Source: Scalesia atractyloides
Taxonomy: Eukaryota > Streptophyta > Magnoliopsida > Asterales > Asteraceae
Reading direction: 5' to 3'
Length of the DNA stretch: 64,000 nt
NCBI GenBank assembly: GCA_947069175.1
Contig: CAMTDV010001633.1
Location: forward strand, 61,362,102-61,426,101
Positions 20,965 through 32,348 of the stretch are shown here, piece by piece (the stretch's first letter is position 1; every line of letters begins with the position of its first letter). Position numbers and translations under genes: made by a program. Under the pieces are notes generated by a model. The model did not search any database. It was given only the letters and a program-made list of their open reading frames with translations, and was not told the origin of the DNA.

Positions 20965-23273
20965 TGTAACATTAGTCGAAAAACGGGTTTCAAAACCCGC
21001 TTCGTTTATTAATCAATAATCAGTTATAAGTTTCGTTGCGTATTTATTATTCAGATTAATTTAAACAATACATAATTAATAAATACTTTAGAATTTAAAA
21101 ACCATAATTTATAAATAATAAATAGTGAATAAAAAATAAAATGGAGACGCCGGGTTTCGAACCCGGGTCACTCGCAAGCACAAACACACAACACACCACT
21201 CCGCCACGCACGTTTTTTGTCATAAACACGGAAACAAATAACATTTATAATAAAACCGAAAGTCAAATCTGCAATCAGCGTGCCCAGAACTCGCACTCAC
21301 TAAACCGACATTCCGCGATTTTGGCTACTTTTCCCTTGACTGAAACGCACAAATTGATGTCGACGCCAGCTATAACCGTTGCCGGAAATCAATTTCGGTC
21401 ATAACCGTCGGAAATCAGTGACCGCAAACTTTGACCTTAATTCAAACTCAAATCAACTGATCTTCCTTATAAATACCCACTCAAACATCTCGTAAACCTT
21501 TCGCTCAAAACCGCACTTTCTTTTCGAAGTTTCATTTCTTCAAAAGCTCGTCGCCGGAGATTTCCAATTTCGCCGGAATATCGCCGAAATCCCTGATCAG
21601 AAAACCGCATTCGTTCATCAGACGTTCACATCAGCCGGAAATCGCAAATCAAAGCTGACGGAATCCTGCTGGAAATCTGAAGCAAACTCTCTGTTCCGGT
21701 ATACCATATCACTTAATCTTTTTCTCCATTTCAATCAAGTATAAATTATGGTCGATTAAACAGAACAATCGGGTTTCACTGTTCTGTGTTCTTCACAGTG
21801 AAGAAGATTGAAGGTTGAACAAGTATATTAGTATAATTAAAATTGGATATTTAACCGGGTTAGACACACAGTCCAGCGGTGGACTGTGTGCAAATACAAT
21901 ATGCACGTCCCGAGTTCGAATCGCACAAGTTACCGACTTTCAGAAATAAAACCAACATTTTTAGAACTTAATTAGATCAAGTCACAGAATGTTTATAAGA
22001 GGAATATAATTCAGTAGTTAAGCAGATTAGACACACAGCCCAACTGGTTGGGCTGTGCGCACTCGAACCAAAGGACCCGAGTTCGACTCCGGGTCTCTGC
22101 AACAGGTTCGGCCATATAAATCATTTTTAATAAAAATCAAATAAGTTTAAGGTTAATTAGTATATATATAATTAAAACAGAGAATATTTCGGGTTAGACA
22201 CGTAGCTCAGTTGGTAGAGCTGCGTGAACGTATACGAGAGGTCCCGAGTTCGAACCTCACTCAGTGTATAGAAAACACAGTCTGACCGGTCAGACCCGGT
22301 CAACGATCAACGGTCAAAAAGTCAACTTTTTTTATTTCTTTTTAGTTATTTATTTAATTGAAAAATCAATTAAGAATACTTAAAAATAGGATTTTTAAAG
22401 TTAGAAAATTTCCTTAAACTCACAAGAATGAATCTAAAAATCCCATTAAGAGCACTAATTAAAAATATTAATCTCAAATAAAATTTATTTATTTATCAAA
22501 TCATTTTGTTATTATCTAGGTTAGTTTTTCCCTCGTCGATTGAATCATAAATTCGTGCGCCTTCATCGTCATCAAAGAACGCACCCATTGTGAGTGAATC
22601 TCTACCAATTCCCCGTTTTAATCATGTTTTGGGGTGTATCATGTGTCGTATAATCCTTTTATTTTATTTAAACACTTGTGCATACATCTTATCCGTGATC
22701 AACTGTGTGTCAATTGTTGTGTGAATTATATGTAGATTGGATTTATCATTTTCAATGCACGCATTTCATTAGGCCCATCAGTTCCCCGTGGGAGACGGGT
22801 TGAGCATCAGGTGCCTCATTAGATCGGCTCCGTTTGATTGAGCCTTGATCTCACATACATCATCATTCATGTCATATAATCATCCAAATTGGTTTGTGAT
22901 TGTGTATCTATATATGTTTGCTCACATGTGATTATTACACAAATTTTCCTTATTAAATAAAACAAGAAATTAGTAACAATGTTTTATCAAGGTTCACTCG
23001 CCAATTTTTGTTGACCCAAAACCTCCCCCGTTTTACACATGATACAGGTGATCCAGCTGAGACAGGAAACACTTAGGAAGGCCTAGAAGAAAAAAAACAG
23101 GTTTATGCTTTGGAATGATAGTTTCATTTTCTTGTAATTCTATGAATTTTGTTTTGGATATTTAAGTTGTAATTTGAATTTAATAAATATGAAACATCTT
23201 AGTAAACGTCATGAGCTTTGGTGATAACCCAATTATGCCCCGACTTTTATTCCGCTACGGGTCGGGTGTGACA
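20965..23273 (+). repeat. 3' LTR of the gypsy element
   Basis: A near copy of 10504-12821 with small indels. It ends GGTCGGGTGTGACA, one G shorter than the 5' LTR. tRNA-like modules: a 21143-21211 (minus), b 21859-21928, c 22027-22103, d 22193-22268. It is followed directly by the target duplication ATTCC. Confidence 0.92.
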
Positions 23274-23922
23274 ATTCCAACTTGCTCATTTCATTTTTTT
23301 CTTCTCCCAACTCTTTGGAGCTTGCTTCCAGCTTTGGAGGCCTCCTATTCTGAGTTCCTATAGTGTTCCCAATACAAGTAAGTACTCTCCCTTAGTCTAT
23401 TTCCTTATGTTGGCTATTTATCAGCCAAAAGTCAAACAGTTTAACTTTCGGTTCTGACCATAATTGGTTAAGTCAAAGTTCAATTGAACTTTGGGGTCCC
23501 AGATCAGCAGATTCATGGCTGCTACTTGGCAGCTTCTCTTTCCTTGTCTTGGGCTCCAAGTTCACGAAATTGCCACCTTTTAGCCTGCATTTAACACATG
23601 TTAAGACCATCCTAGGATCATGACAATACATTGGACACTTGGATTGATCCTATGAACTCTTGAACACTATAAATAACCAAGGATTTTGGCCATTCCAACT
23701 TGCTCATTTCATTTTTTCTTCTCCCAACTCTTTGGAGCTTGCTTCTAGCTTTGGAGGCCTCCTATTCTGAGTTCCTATAGTGTTCCCAACACAAGTAAGT
23801 ACTCTCCCTTAGTCTATTTCCTTATGTTGGCTATTTATGAGCCAAAAGTCAAACAGTTTGACTTTCTGTTTGACTTTCGGTTCTGACCATAATTGGTCAA
23901 GTCAAAGTTCAATTGAACTTTG
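23274..23922 (+). repeat. Tandem ~423-bp units, rest of 2 and unit 3
   Basis: Picks up at ATTCCAACTTGCTC where unit 2 was cut at 10503. Unit 3 runs from GGGGTCCCAGATCAGC at 23493. Unit 2 lacks a short TTTGACTTTCTG repeat that the others have. The array ends at 23922 and passes into unrelated AT-rich DNA. Confidence 0.75.
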
Positions 23923-25640
23923 CAACGTGATCGTAATCACGAAGGTTATGATCCTTAGCGATTACACCCTTTGATTACCATGTTTACTAGTCGAAGTGAC
24001 AAGTCAAAGTTTTTGTCAAAAATGCGCATTATGTGCATTTTACGACGGGACTATTTTGGGGTATCAAAACACCAAGTTTTGATACCAAATCAGTTTTATA
24101 AACTTAGTTAGACATTTTTGACATGTCTAACTCGTCACTTCTAGTTTAGTGCGTTATTTGGATCGTAAGTCGAGCGGTCTTGACCACCGCTTTGACTTTC
24201 GAATCCGACCCGTTTGGTCGATCTTAGGATCCGACAAAACACATATTTGTGACCATAGTTGCATAGGGAATAACCTACTGAGGTTATACCTTATGGTCAC
24301 TTCGTTTGGTTAGTGTTATGATAAGTCGCTTTTATGTTTTTTTACTAATGACCAAAATGCCATTTTTGTGCATAAATCCGTTTTAAGCATATGTAATCAA
24401 CTTTTTGACATATAAACTGATGTTATAACATTTTCAAACATGATTGGACATTAAAGACTTATCATAGGACATGTTTAACCATCCGAACACATATTTACGC
24501 AAATGACACGTTAAAGTAGCGTAAACTACCTTAACGGGTCATAACGGGTCAAAAGCACTTAGAATTCATTCCAAATCAGAATGTTGATTTTGCTAAACCA
24601 TTTCATATAAGTTCCTTGAGTGAAAATGAACTTTGTTGTTAAAATCGGTTGTACATACTCTATCTTTTATTAAAAAATTGCTTTCCTAAATAAACGAGTA
24701 TCTTAAAAACAATGCCCATCAAAAAGATTTTCTGTTTAAATTAAAATGTCATTTTCAAGTAATGGACATTCGATAATAAAATTTTAAGGAGGAAGATATC
24801 CAGAAAATTGTAAATATAATTTGATCTCCTTTTTGACACATGTTTGTTCAAGAACTGATACAAAACTGCTAACACTTTGTCTATTTTTTAAAATAGAAAA
24901 GAAAATCGAGAGACAAAGCAAGAAATCGAGGTGCCAAGCAACGACGTGTCAGTAGATTCAGCAACACCGTTAACGAGTAAACTGCGATTAGGCGACAAAA
25001 GATAATGCTTACACAAGAATTTTGGATACCCACATTAATGTGTTGTCTGTGGGTAACATGTTGTGGCATATGGCTTAATGGTCTTAAATCTTGCGTTGAT
25101 AGATTGCCAAAATCTGAGATTTCGGGTCTTTATATTGTTTTATCATTCGGGGATATCATATTCGCTCTTCTGTTTCATCCAAATATATGCAGACCAAGAC
25201 ACGATTATGATATCTTTTCAAAAGAGCCAAAGAGGCCAAAAACCCTAAAATAAAAAAGCTCAACCAAACGAGTCAATCAAAAGAAATCGTACCACACTGA
25301 GGTGTCTGCCTAACCCTGGTCAGGACAGCATTGGTCACTTTGATTGTACGAATGTGCATACCTGTTCACCAATGCCTTGATCTTGTATCTCTTAAACGAA
25401 TGAATGCAATATACTCACCTGTTATGAGGAAGCTTTGTGCATTCCTTGATCACGGGGGAATGTCCTGACGTCGGACTCATAGGCATAATATTCTAACCGT
25501 CTAGCTTGAGTGGGGGCCATTGCAATTCTCGTCAATATTACCACAACATGATAAAACGCTCACCGAAAGCATGTTGGAAGAAGGATGCATGGATTTAAGA
25601 GGACAAACATACTGGCAGTTTTTCTTGTGCCTCGATTATT
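23923..25640. other. Unassigned repeat-like DNA
   Basis: No gene is supported. The first kilobase has the texture of LTR or satellite DNA (repeated GTCAAAGT, ACGGGTC motifs). A short open stretch at 25005-25253 (MLTQEFWIPTLMCCLWVTCC...) shows no family I recognise and overlaps an equally open second frame. The 25290-25570 stretch with TGTCTGCCTAACC and TGTCCTGACGTCGG resembles a retroelement leader but has no identifiable ends. Confidence 0.3.
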
Positions 25641-25859
25641 CAAAATTAATAAACTAACAAGTGTTACCAGTATGATCTTTTGAAGGAACGTCATAGAGTT
25701 TCAAACGAAAAGAAAATTGTGAAAAAGAAAGTCCCTCATTTCAAAAAACGAATATAGGTGTCAAATTTACAAAATTTTTATTCTCTTAAATTTATTTTCG
25801 GTTTTTGCACTATTTTTTAGTTAAAAATGGCACGTTTTTCGAGCGTATTTGAATAGGAT

Positions 25860-26640
25860 TTATTTGATTTGAAGAATCCTTCCAACATTCTATGGGGCAG
25901 CGTACGTAACTTCCAGCGTAATTGATAAATACGCTGGAAGGTAATTTTGTATATATACTTAGTTTTTTCAATTTTGTAAAGTTTTAACCATATTATCTTC
26001 TTCATCTTCTTTCAATCAAACATTGAACAAACACTCCTCACAAAATCTTAAGACTGATTCTCTTGCGATTGAAATTGTTTACGGTATGATAGTTTTTATT
26101 CGTTTATAAAGTGCTATCGGATGATCGCATCACACAAACCTCGTTTAGAATGTATATGATTAGGTCAGTTGGTGGGTTTTTGAAGGGTTTATGAAGAACA
26201 ACATGAATACAACGGATTTATCTTGATGGAAGCGCATTTATCTGGAATCAACTAGTCGCGCATTTAAGTCTCGAACATAAGTTCAAAAGCCGGCGTATTT
26301 GACAAATACGCTGGTCATTCAGTGTACATGAATATCTACGCTGGCTGTAGTCTTGAAACTGGACTTATATACGCGACCTGATACCAGCGTATTTACCTAT
26401 AAATATTTTTGAAACAGGCGCAATTAACCTTTATACAACGCTTTTAATAGCGTATTTATTTTATTTTTTTATCTTATCTTATTTTTACTTTTATTTTTAA
26501 AATTTGTGTGTGTATATATATATTATATTTTTGTAAATGTTTGGTACATATCTTAACTAACTAACCGTTACGTTCCGGAACCCAGATCTAACTTCTCGTT
26601 TCCATGTTTCAAAATGGCTTAACAACTGATTTGGGATGGA
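25860..26640 (+). repeat. LTR-like region with CCAGCGTA palindromes
   Basis: It has several copies of an inverted motif: CTTCCAGCGTAATTG with ATACGCTGGAAG (25911-25941), GGCGTATTTG with CAAATACGCTGG (26291-26314), and ACCAGCGTATTTACC near 26381. A related CCAACATATTTATTA with AATACGTTGG occurs at 31207-31233 in the LTR-like sequence after the coding remnant. I take this as the promoter side of the decayed element at 26-31.5 kb. Exact LTR ends are not visible. Confidence 0.35.
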
Positions 26641-27554
26641 ATGAGAAAGCACAACCATCCCATTACACTAGTTCCTCCAGAGCCTGATTTCGAAGACGTA
26701 ATGGAATGGCTGTTAAGGAGCAAGATAAGCTATGCAGTCCAAGCAAATCCAACAAGCTACTGCATACACATAGAAGAATTCTTAAGAACCGCCAAGGTGA
26801 AAACCATCAATCATGTCAAGGCTATCATAGCAACGGTTCGAAACAAAGAGATAAAGGTGACAGAAGAAAGAAAACGAAAAGTTATGAGCCTCGGAAATAA
26901 TTCAAGAGACCCAATGAAGCTGAGCAAAGAAGACGTACTAGAAGGGTTCCGTGGAATGAATTATGTTGGCGAATTTCGAGGAAAGAACAAGTTAAAAAGG
27001 AATGGTTTGATGAAAGACTGGAGATTCATACCTGCACACATTTTGTATGAGCATAGCTCACAAGAAAGGCGGGTACGACGGTATCAATTTGGAATGGTCG
27101 GCGGCAATGCTCAATCTGTGTACAAATCAACCATTCAATTCCGGTCTGATCTTCTTCTGCATGGTTGATAATGTAAATAAAGGACCGTGGGCTATGTATC
27201 AAAGATTCATCCAACTGCTCATCACCGATCTATAAAAACCTGCCTCACGACGGAAATTTGTATAAGTTTTAGTTACCTAAAGGAAGACAACTTACTGAGC
27301 TGAAAACGAAACAATGGGTGATCTTACATAATTGTATATATAGAGAAGAAAGACTTCCAATAGTTCTCACAACATACAACAAATATAGAGAAAGTGTCAG
27401 GGAAGTCAGAGAAAGTCGAGTAAAACATGATGCCGAAGAGCAAGAAGTGGAAGTTTTAGAAGAAACACAGTTAGTGCATAAGCGAAAAGATAAGGGAAAG
27501 AAAGTGACTGAAGAGGGGTCGTCAAAGAAAAGCAAGAAAGACACCTCCACCTAG
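26641..27554 (+). pseudogene. Retroelement extra-ORF remnant, left part
   Basis: Open blocks in changing frames: KLSKEDVLEGFRGMNYVGEF, WRFIPAHILYEHSS, then in another frame INLEWSAAMLNLCTNQPFNS and GPWAMYQRFIQLLIT, and a lysine/glutamate-rich tail RKDKGKKVTEEGSSKKSKK. The pattern 'fipah.l.e..s......l....a.lnl..n.pfnfs...f..m' is that of the large extra ORF carried by many plant LTR elements, and resembles 48270-48743 in the copia element of this window. Function unknown. Frameshifts at about 27050 and 27235 leave it dead. Confidence 0.5.
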
Positions 27555-28168
27555 AAAGAATCATGGGTGACAACATTCGTGCTGGATCCACTAGAGAGGA
27601 GATATAATGGATGCAGGCTGTGTGATGTGTACGAAATGCAACATATAAATTACATCAAACGAGGCATAAAAGCAACCCTTTTCAGTACTAATGTTGGAAA
27701 AAACACGTTTCTTTGTTCTTGTTGAATTTACAGGACCAAACGAGCTTAAAAGAACAAAAGAAGCAAATAAGCAGCCAAAACCAACATAAATACAAGAAGA
27801 AGGAATAACGTGACATGCCCGACACCTCTACAACACTCTCAAAGACAAAAACAAGAAAGACAAAAGCTGAGCATGGGGTTGTGCCCAGCTAGGCATGGGC
27901 CGTGGTCAAACCTGCCGCATGGGACAAGACAAACAGAAGCTTCTATGCCCACCACGGGGCCGTGCCCACATGACCATGAGGCGTGGTCAACTCTAAGATT
28001 TGCAGAATCTTGATACTACAGCGAAGAGTTGACCACAGGGTCGTGTCCAGGATCCATAGGGGCGTGTGGGGCCCTATGCTGATAGCAGCAATTAATGAAG
28101 GAAGAGAAGGAGCTGGCCACGGGCCGTGCCCAATGGACACGGGGCCGTGGCCGGGGCATTGTTCTTAC

Positions 28169-28176
28169 TATAAATA
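28169..28176 (+). promoter_or_regulatory. TATA box of the LTR-like insertion
   Basis: TATAAATA followed by GGGGTGC and a C-rich leader of about 100 bp (CCACTTCTCTCTCAC, CACCACC), the usual layout of a plant LTR promoter. Confidence 0.5.
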
Positions 28177-28737
28177 GGGGTGCTTGGTTCACTTCAAAGG
28201 CTTCCCTTGGAAAACCACTTCTCTCTCACTTTGCCACCACTCAACCACCACTACAAGACCAACACCCACCACCATCATCCATCTTTCATCTTTAGAGTGT
28301 GTAGAAGTCTCGGGATCCAAGATTGATCGTAAGAGTTCTTGTCAAATAAAGGTCATTCTTGGCTAATCTCTTACATCACTTAATGAAGACAAATCTTTTA
28401 TTTTTAATCTTTCGGCACTTTTTAATTGGGTATGTATTAATGACTTTAATAACTAGTTTCTTATGTTGAAAGTGAATTTTCTTAACCATTTCTTAATGAT
28501 GTCATTGATTTGCTCATTCGTGTCTTTATGGTCCATATAAAGTGCGTTAACTATTTGGAAGGGGGTTAGAAGGGTGGTTTGGTAAAGTTCTTGTCTCTTT
28601 GAGTGTATAGATCCTGTGAGGACTTGGTTCAAGCTTACTAGGACCTCTTTCAATGCCTTATGGTATTGGATGGTGGGGGTGCGAATAGCTTGAACCCCTC
28701 ATATGTAAACTACTATTAATACATTAAATTAACCTCT

Positions 28738-28925
28738 TATGATTGTATCCCTGTTGATTCAAACCACTTGGCCGAGGGTAACGTCACCTTCAAAAGAGGG
28801 GACTACCACTATTCGCATTAATAATTTACTTAATTGTCTTTCAATATTTTGGCTCTTACGATTGTATCCCTGCTAACTCAAACCACTTGGCCGAGGGTAA
28901 CGTCACCTTCAAAAGAGGGGCCTAC
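28738..28925 (+). repeat. Tandem duplication, ~118-bp period
   Basis: ATGATTGTATCCCTG ... CTTGGCCGAGGGTAACGTCA ... AAAAGAGGGG appears at 28738-28800 and again at 28857-28921 with few changes, separated by AT-rich DNA. Confidence 0.8.
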
Positions 28926-29341
28926 TACTATAACTAAGGGAATCTCTTAAAAAGTCCGAAAGTGCGAAAATCATCAAAGGATACATAAAAGAGGAGTCGG
29001 ATCCAAGTGATTCTATCTTGTCTATTTGTATTTCATTTTTATTTATCTTTTCATTTTTATGTTTATTTTTATCTTTCATAACTTTTATCCAAAAAATTAT
29101 ACTGAGTAGACGTCGACGCTAAACCGGTATTAAAAGCTCTTGTGTCCTTCGACGACCTCGGTATCTTACCAACACTATACTACGCTCCCAATGGGTGCAC
29201 TTGCCCTAGTGTGTGTTTAGTGTAAGTACAATATCGTGTTTTATAAATTTAAAATTTGACTAATGCGTAAAACGGACTTAAAATATTAACAAAATCATAT
29301 CACGCTCAAGACGCACCCCTGTGCATGCCATAATGAAAGCT

Positions 29342-31041
29342 GAGAAACAAGAGAGAAGGAGAAGGAGGAGAGAAATGACGGAGTCAGAAACACCCTTTGT
29401 GGTAACTTCAGAACATGAATAGCTGAATCAGTTTGTTGAAAGTTTGATTACTGATCCCATAGAAAGGACTCCAAGCAAGTCCCGAGTGACCAAGAAAAGA
29501 AAAAATGGAGAGGGATCCTCTAGAAACGCTCCATCAAAGCCATCTTCAACTACTCGAGTACCTCCTCATCAAGCTCCAACAAGACCTTGTCCATTCCAAG
29601 AGCTGTATAATCGTTTATCAAAAGAAATTGAGTCGTTCCCTGCAAAAGAGTTATGTTTGTTGAAGAATCAGGTTAATGACACCAATGTGCTCGGAAAAAA
29701 CCGAAGGAACAACGGAAGAAGAACAAGGAACTACACAATTTTGGGTCACGACAATCAGAGTTTCTAAAGTTTCAGCACGAAGGAATGATAAAGATGCACA
29801 AGATGCTTCATGATTTGTATACCTCAGCTGATAGAGAACCAAAATATACTGGTGAAGACCTCTTCAATTTCGACAAATTTAGAGAAGAGGAAGAAAAACG
29901 AAAAGCTGAAATAGCTAGAAAGAAAAAGGAACGACTTGAATCGGCTGTAGATGTGAACATTGATGGAGATAGTGTAGAGGAAGAGTTTGACAGAATTGAG
30001 ATGCCTCCCAAGTTCATCGAATGGGGTTTAGAGGACGAAGTAGTTTATGAAACAGATGGAGGAGACGAAGTGCCACCACAACACCCTGAGTGGTTTAAGA
30101 AAGAACGAGCTAAAATACCATACTTCTATCAGGTCGTAACCGTTGAGAAAACAGAGGCCACTGATCGAATCATAAGCTGGAAGTACTGCAACCTGACCGG
30201 TTATTTATTGTGAAGCGTAGAGGTGATGCAATCCAACATTTCTGCACTGGAAATGATATGCAGAGCTTACCAACGTGGGACATTCGAGAGCTGAGCAAAC
30301 ACGATATGATAAATCCCACAAACAGCAGCATTGGTGGTGACTTTGAAAGACTAATTCTTTGAGAATGCGTGCGTGGATTCACCATATTCAAGCCTCAACG
30401 ACCGAGAAGACGCGTGTCAAAAACCACCAAAGACCCAATAACCAGAAAAGGTAAAGTTACATGGGTGATTAATCTAGCTAAAGTGGTTACATGGGTAAAG
30501 ATTCCTCCAGAACATCCAATTATGCTCACCAACTTCAAGAAGTGGTTCTACGACGGCCAAACTGGTGAAGCTGTGATCAGATAGAACGAAATGAAGACAT
30601 CAGAAGTCTTGATCCAATGATGTGTTTATGTTCTGTCTGTCTGACTTGAATATCCTCTACGGGCACCAGATTTACGTCGGTGCTGGAAATGAGTAATTGG
30701 AGGAAGGTATGCTCTTTTAGCGAGCAGTCAAGAGAGCTAGAGAAAGAAAGAAAGAAATGATGGAAATAATGCTCAGAATCGACGAACAGAAAGAGGAAGA
30801 TGAAGTAAGAAAGAAAGATCCTGCCGAGAAGCCTGTTGAACCAAAGTCATCTCCTCCTCAAACCAAAGATCCATCATCTGAGTCCGATGTTCAAGTTATT
30901 CCACCACCTCCAACTTCATCCAAATTTGAAGTCACTATGGAGGACCAACCAACAACAAGTGAAGCTGTTATTAACCAAACTGCACCACCAAGAAATGATC
31001 AAGATGCTGCCGAAAGGCCTAAAGCTCAGAACGAAGAATGA
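29342..31041 (+). pseudogene. Retroelement extra-ORF remnant, right part
   Basis: Basic and acidic low-complexity blocks in three frames: PIERTPSKSRVTKKRKNGEG (29456), a coiled-coil-like FDKFREEEEKRKAEIARKKK (29870), MPPKFIEWGLEDEVVY (30001), TWVKIPPEHPIMLTNFKKWF YDGQTGEAVIR (30495-30583), and a Pro/Ser/Glu-rich tail ending at 31041. 'kkw.yd..tgeavI' is a phrase I recall from extra ORFs of plant LTR elements. No RT, protease or integrase is present, so the element is non-autonomous or deleted. Confidence 0.45.
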
Positions 31042-31062
31042 AGACTCTCAAGTACGCAACGG

Positions 31063-31510
31063 TCTAGGGGGGATATTGTTAGGACGTTTTGAGACCATTG
31101 ATACTTGAGTTTCATAGTTTGTAGCTTGATTATAATAGTTAGTAAAACCAGAAGGGCTCAAAGTGTAATTATATGTAATAGTACCTGTAGCTGCGTATTT
31201 ATAGTCCCAACATATTTATTAAATACGTTGGGAAGTCAGTGCTTATATATATGAAACCCTTGAAACCTTTGGCTCCAAGTTTCTTGGACCAAGGTCATTT
31301 TGCTATTCATCTTTGTGTTTATGGTCCGATTTACATGTGCTTATCATACATCCAGGATCTTTGATTGTTACTATCATTATGGGATTACATCTAGGACAAG
31401 ATTCTTCAGCCTCATCTTAGTTTCTTTGTGTTTTCTTACTTATATCATTCAAAACCTAATCTATAGGTGTTTGGGTGTTTGTCAATCACCATCACTGTAA
31501 TCCGAAGTTG
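31063..31510 (+). repeat. Polypurine tract and 3' LTR-like sequence
   Basis: CTAGGGGGGATAT directly precedes TGTTAGGACGTTTTGAG at 31077, the expected PPT-LTR junction. The following sequence has a TATA-like GTATTTATAG and the palindrome CCAACATATTT/AATACGTTGG. The right end cannot be fixed. No matching 5' LTR was found. Confidence 0.45.
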
Positions 31511-31753
31511 ATTTGGGACTCACATCTTAAGGTTAAAAATGGTACTGTGCGTTGCGGGTGACGTCGAGACGTAAAGTAAATCAGATTTATAAAGTTTAAT
31601 GAAAATATATTATATTTTACCAAACTTGTTGTAAAATATTTTTTTGTCAAAACTTAAATCAACTTAAAACATTAAAAAAAGCCAAATAAACATATTGTAT
31701 CTGAGAATAACCGTTTTCAAAGAAACGTAATTAACTTAAATGTGTACACACAC

Positions 31754-31763
<10 letters not shown>

Positions 31764-31806
<43 letters not shown>
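31764..31806. repeat. (TA)n microsatellite
   Basis: About twenty TA dinucleotides following CATACATACATA. The surrounding 31520-32060 has no gene. Confidence 0.9.
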
Positions 31807-31808
<2 letters not shown>

Positions 31809-32070
31809 CACATAAAAAATATCATAAAGTTTTTAAAAAGTTGAAGGGTTGTAAGTGCAGATACAAAATATTGAAGGATAAAGACTAAAAAACTAAAACT
31901 TAATAAAAGAAAAAAAAACCAAAAAAGATGACCAATGACCAGCTATCATGCAGCAGCATGGCACTAGTCAACCCTCTTGTTAATGTAGGTTATATAGAAT
32001 GCGTGGGTTGGGTTCACTAATAAAATGTTGCATGTAAACGTTTAATTTATCAATTGACTGTTTAATATTA

Positions 32071-32348
32071 GAGTAAACTTTCGTTTTGCTCCCTTTGGTT
32101 TGGTCACTTTAACGGTTTTGCCCAAAACCTTAAAAATAGCCATTTTCCTCCAATAGTTTGCTATGGTTTTTCCATTTTGCTCCCTGCGGGGAGCAAAATG
32201 GAAAAACAGACAATTTGAATGGAGTTAAAGGCGGGGAGCAAAATGGAAAAACCACAGCAAACTATTGGAGGAAAATGGCTATTTTTTAAGGTTTGGGGCA
32301 AAACCGTTAAAATGACCAAACCATAGGGAGCAAAACGAAAGTTTACTC
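32071..32348. mobile_element. MULE-type fold-back MITE, 278 bp
   Basis: The terminal inverted repeats are long: the first 22 bp (GAGTAAACTTTCGTTTTGCT and CC) are perfect and homology runs to the centre. The 9-bp direct repeat TTAATATTA stands at 32062-32070 and 32349-32357. Nine-base duplications are the mark of Mutator-like elements. No coding sequence. Confidence 0.85.

Larger units (their letters stand above)
10504..23273 (+). mobile_element. Ty3/gypsy chromovirus (Tekay/Del-like), 12.8 kb, nested
   Basis: The LTRs are 10504-12821 and 20965-23273 (about 2.31 kb each, TGTAACATT...GTGTGACA). The 5-bp target duplication ATTCC occurs at 10499-10503 and 23274-23278. A primer-binding site follows the 5' LTR, then gag, protease, reverse transcriptase, RNase H, integrase and a C-terminal chromodomain in the gypsy order. 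The LTRs look about 97 % alike by eye, so insertion is fairly recent. A related solo LTR (12847-15477) sits between the PBS and gag. The coding region has at least five frame breaks plus an internal stop, so this copy is not autonomous. It split the second of three tandem 423-bp units. Confidence 0.93.
27692..29340 (+). repeat. LTR-like insertion, about 1.6 kb
   Basis: It breaks the coding remnants on either side. It begins TGTTGGAAAAAACACG, carries a GGGCCGTG-rich stretch (27880-28155), a TATA box and leader at 28169, a 118-bp duplication, and the GCTCCCAATGGGTGCACTTG block near 29185 that I associate with gypsy LTR ends. ACTAAT occurs at both the left edge (27687) and near 29259, a possible but unproven duplication. 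No coding sequence. Confidence 0.45.

Noticed and set aside
25005..25253. 82-codon frame MLTQEFWIPTLM...
   Set aside because: No family recognised, a second overlapping frame is equally open, and the region is repeat-like.
27808..28366. Several 60-67-codon frames on both strands
   Set aside because: GC-rich GGGCCGTG repeats of an LTR-like sequence keep all frames open. No consistent coding frame.
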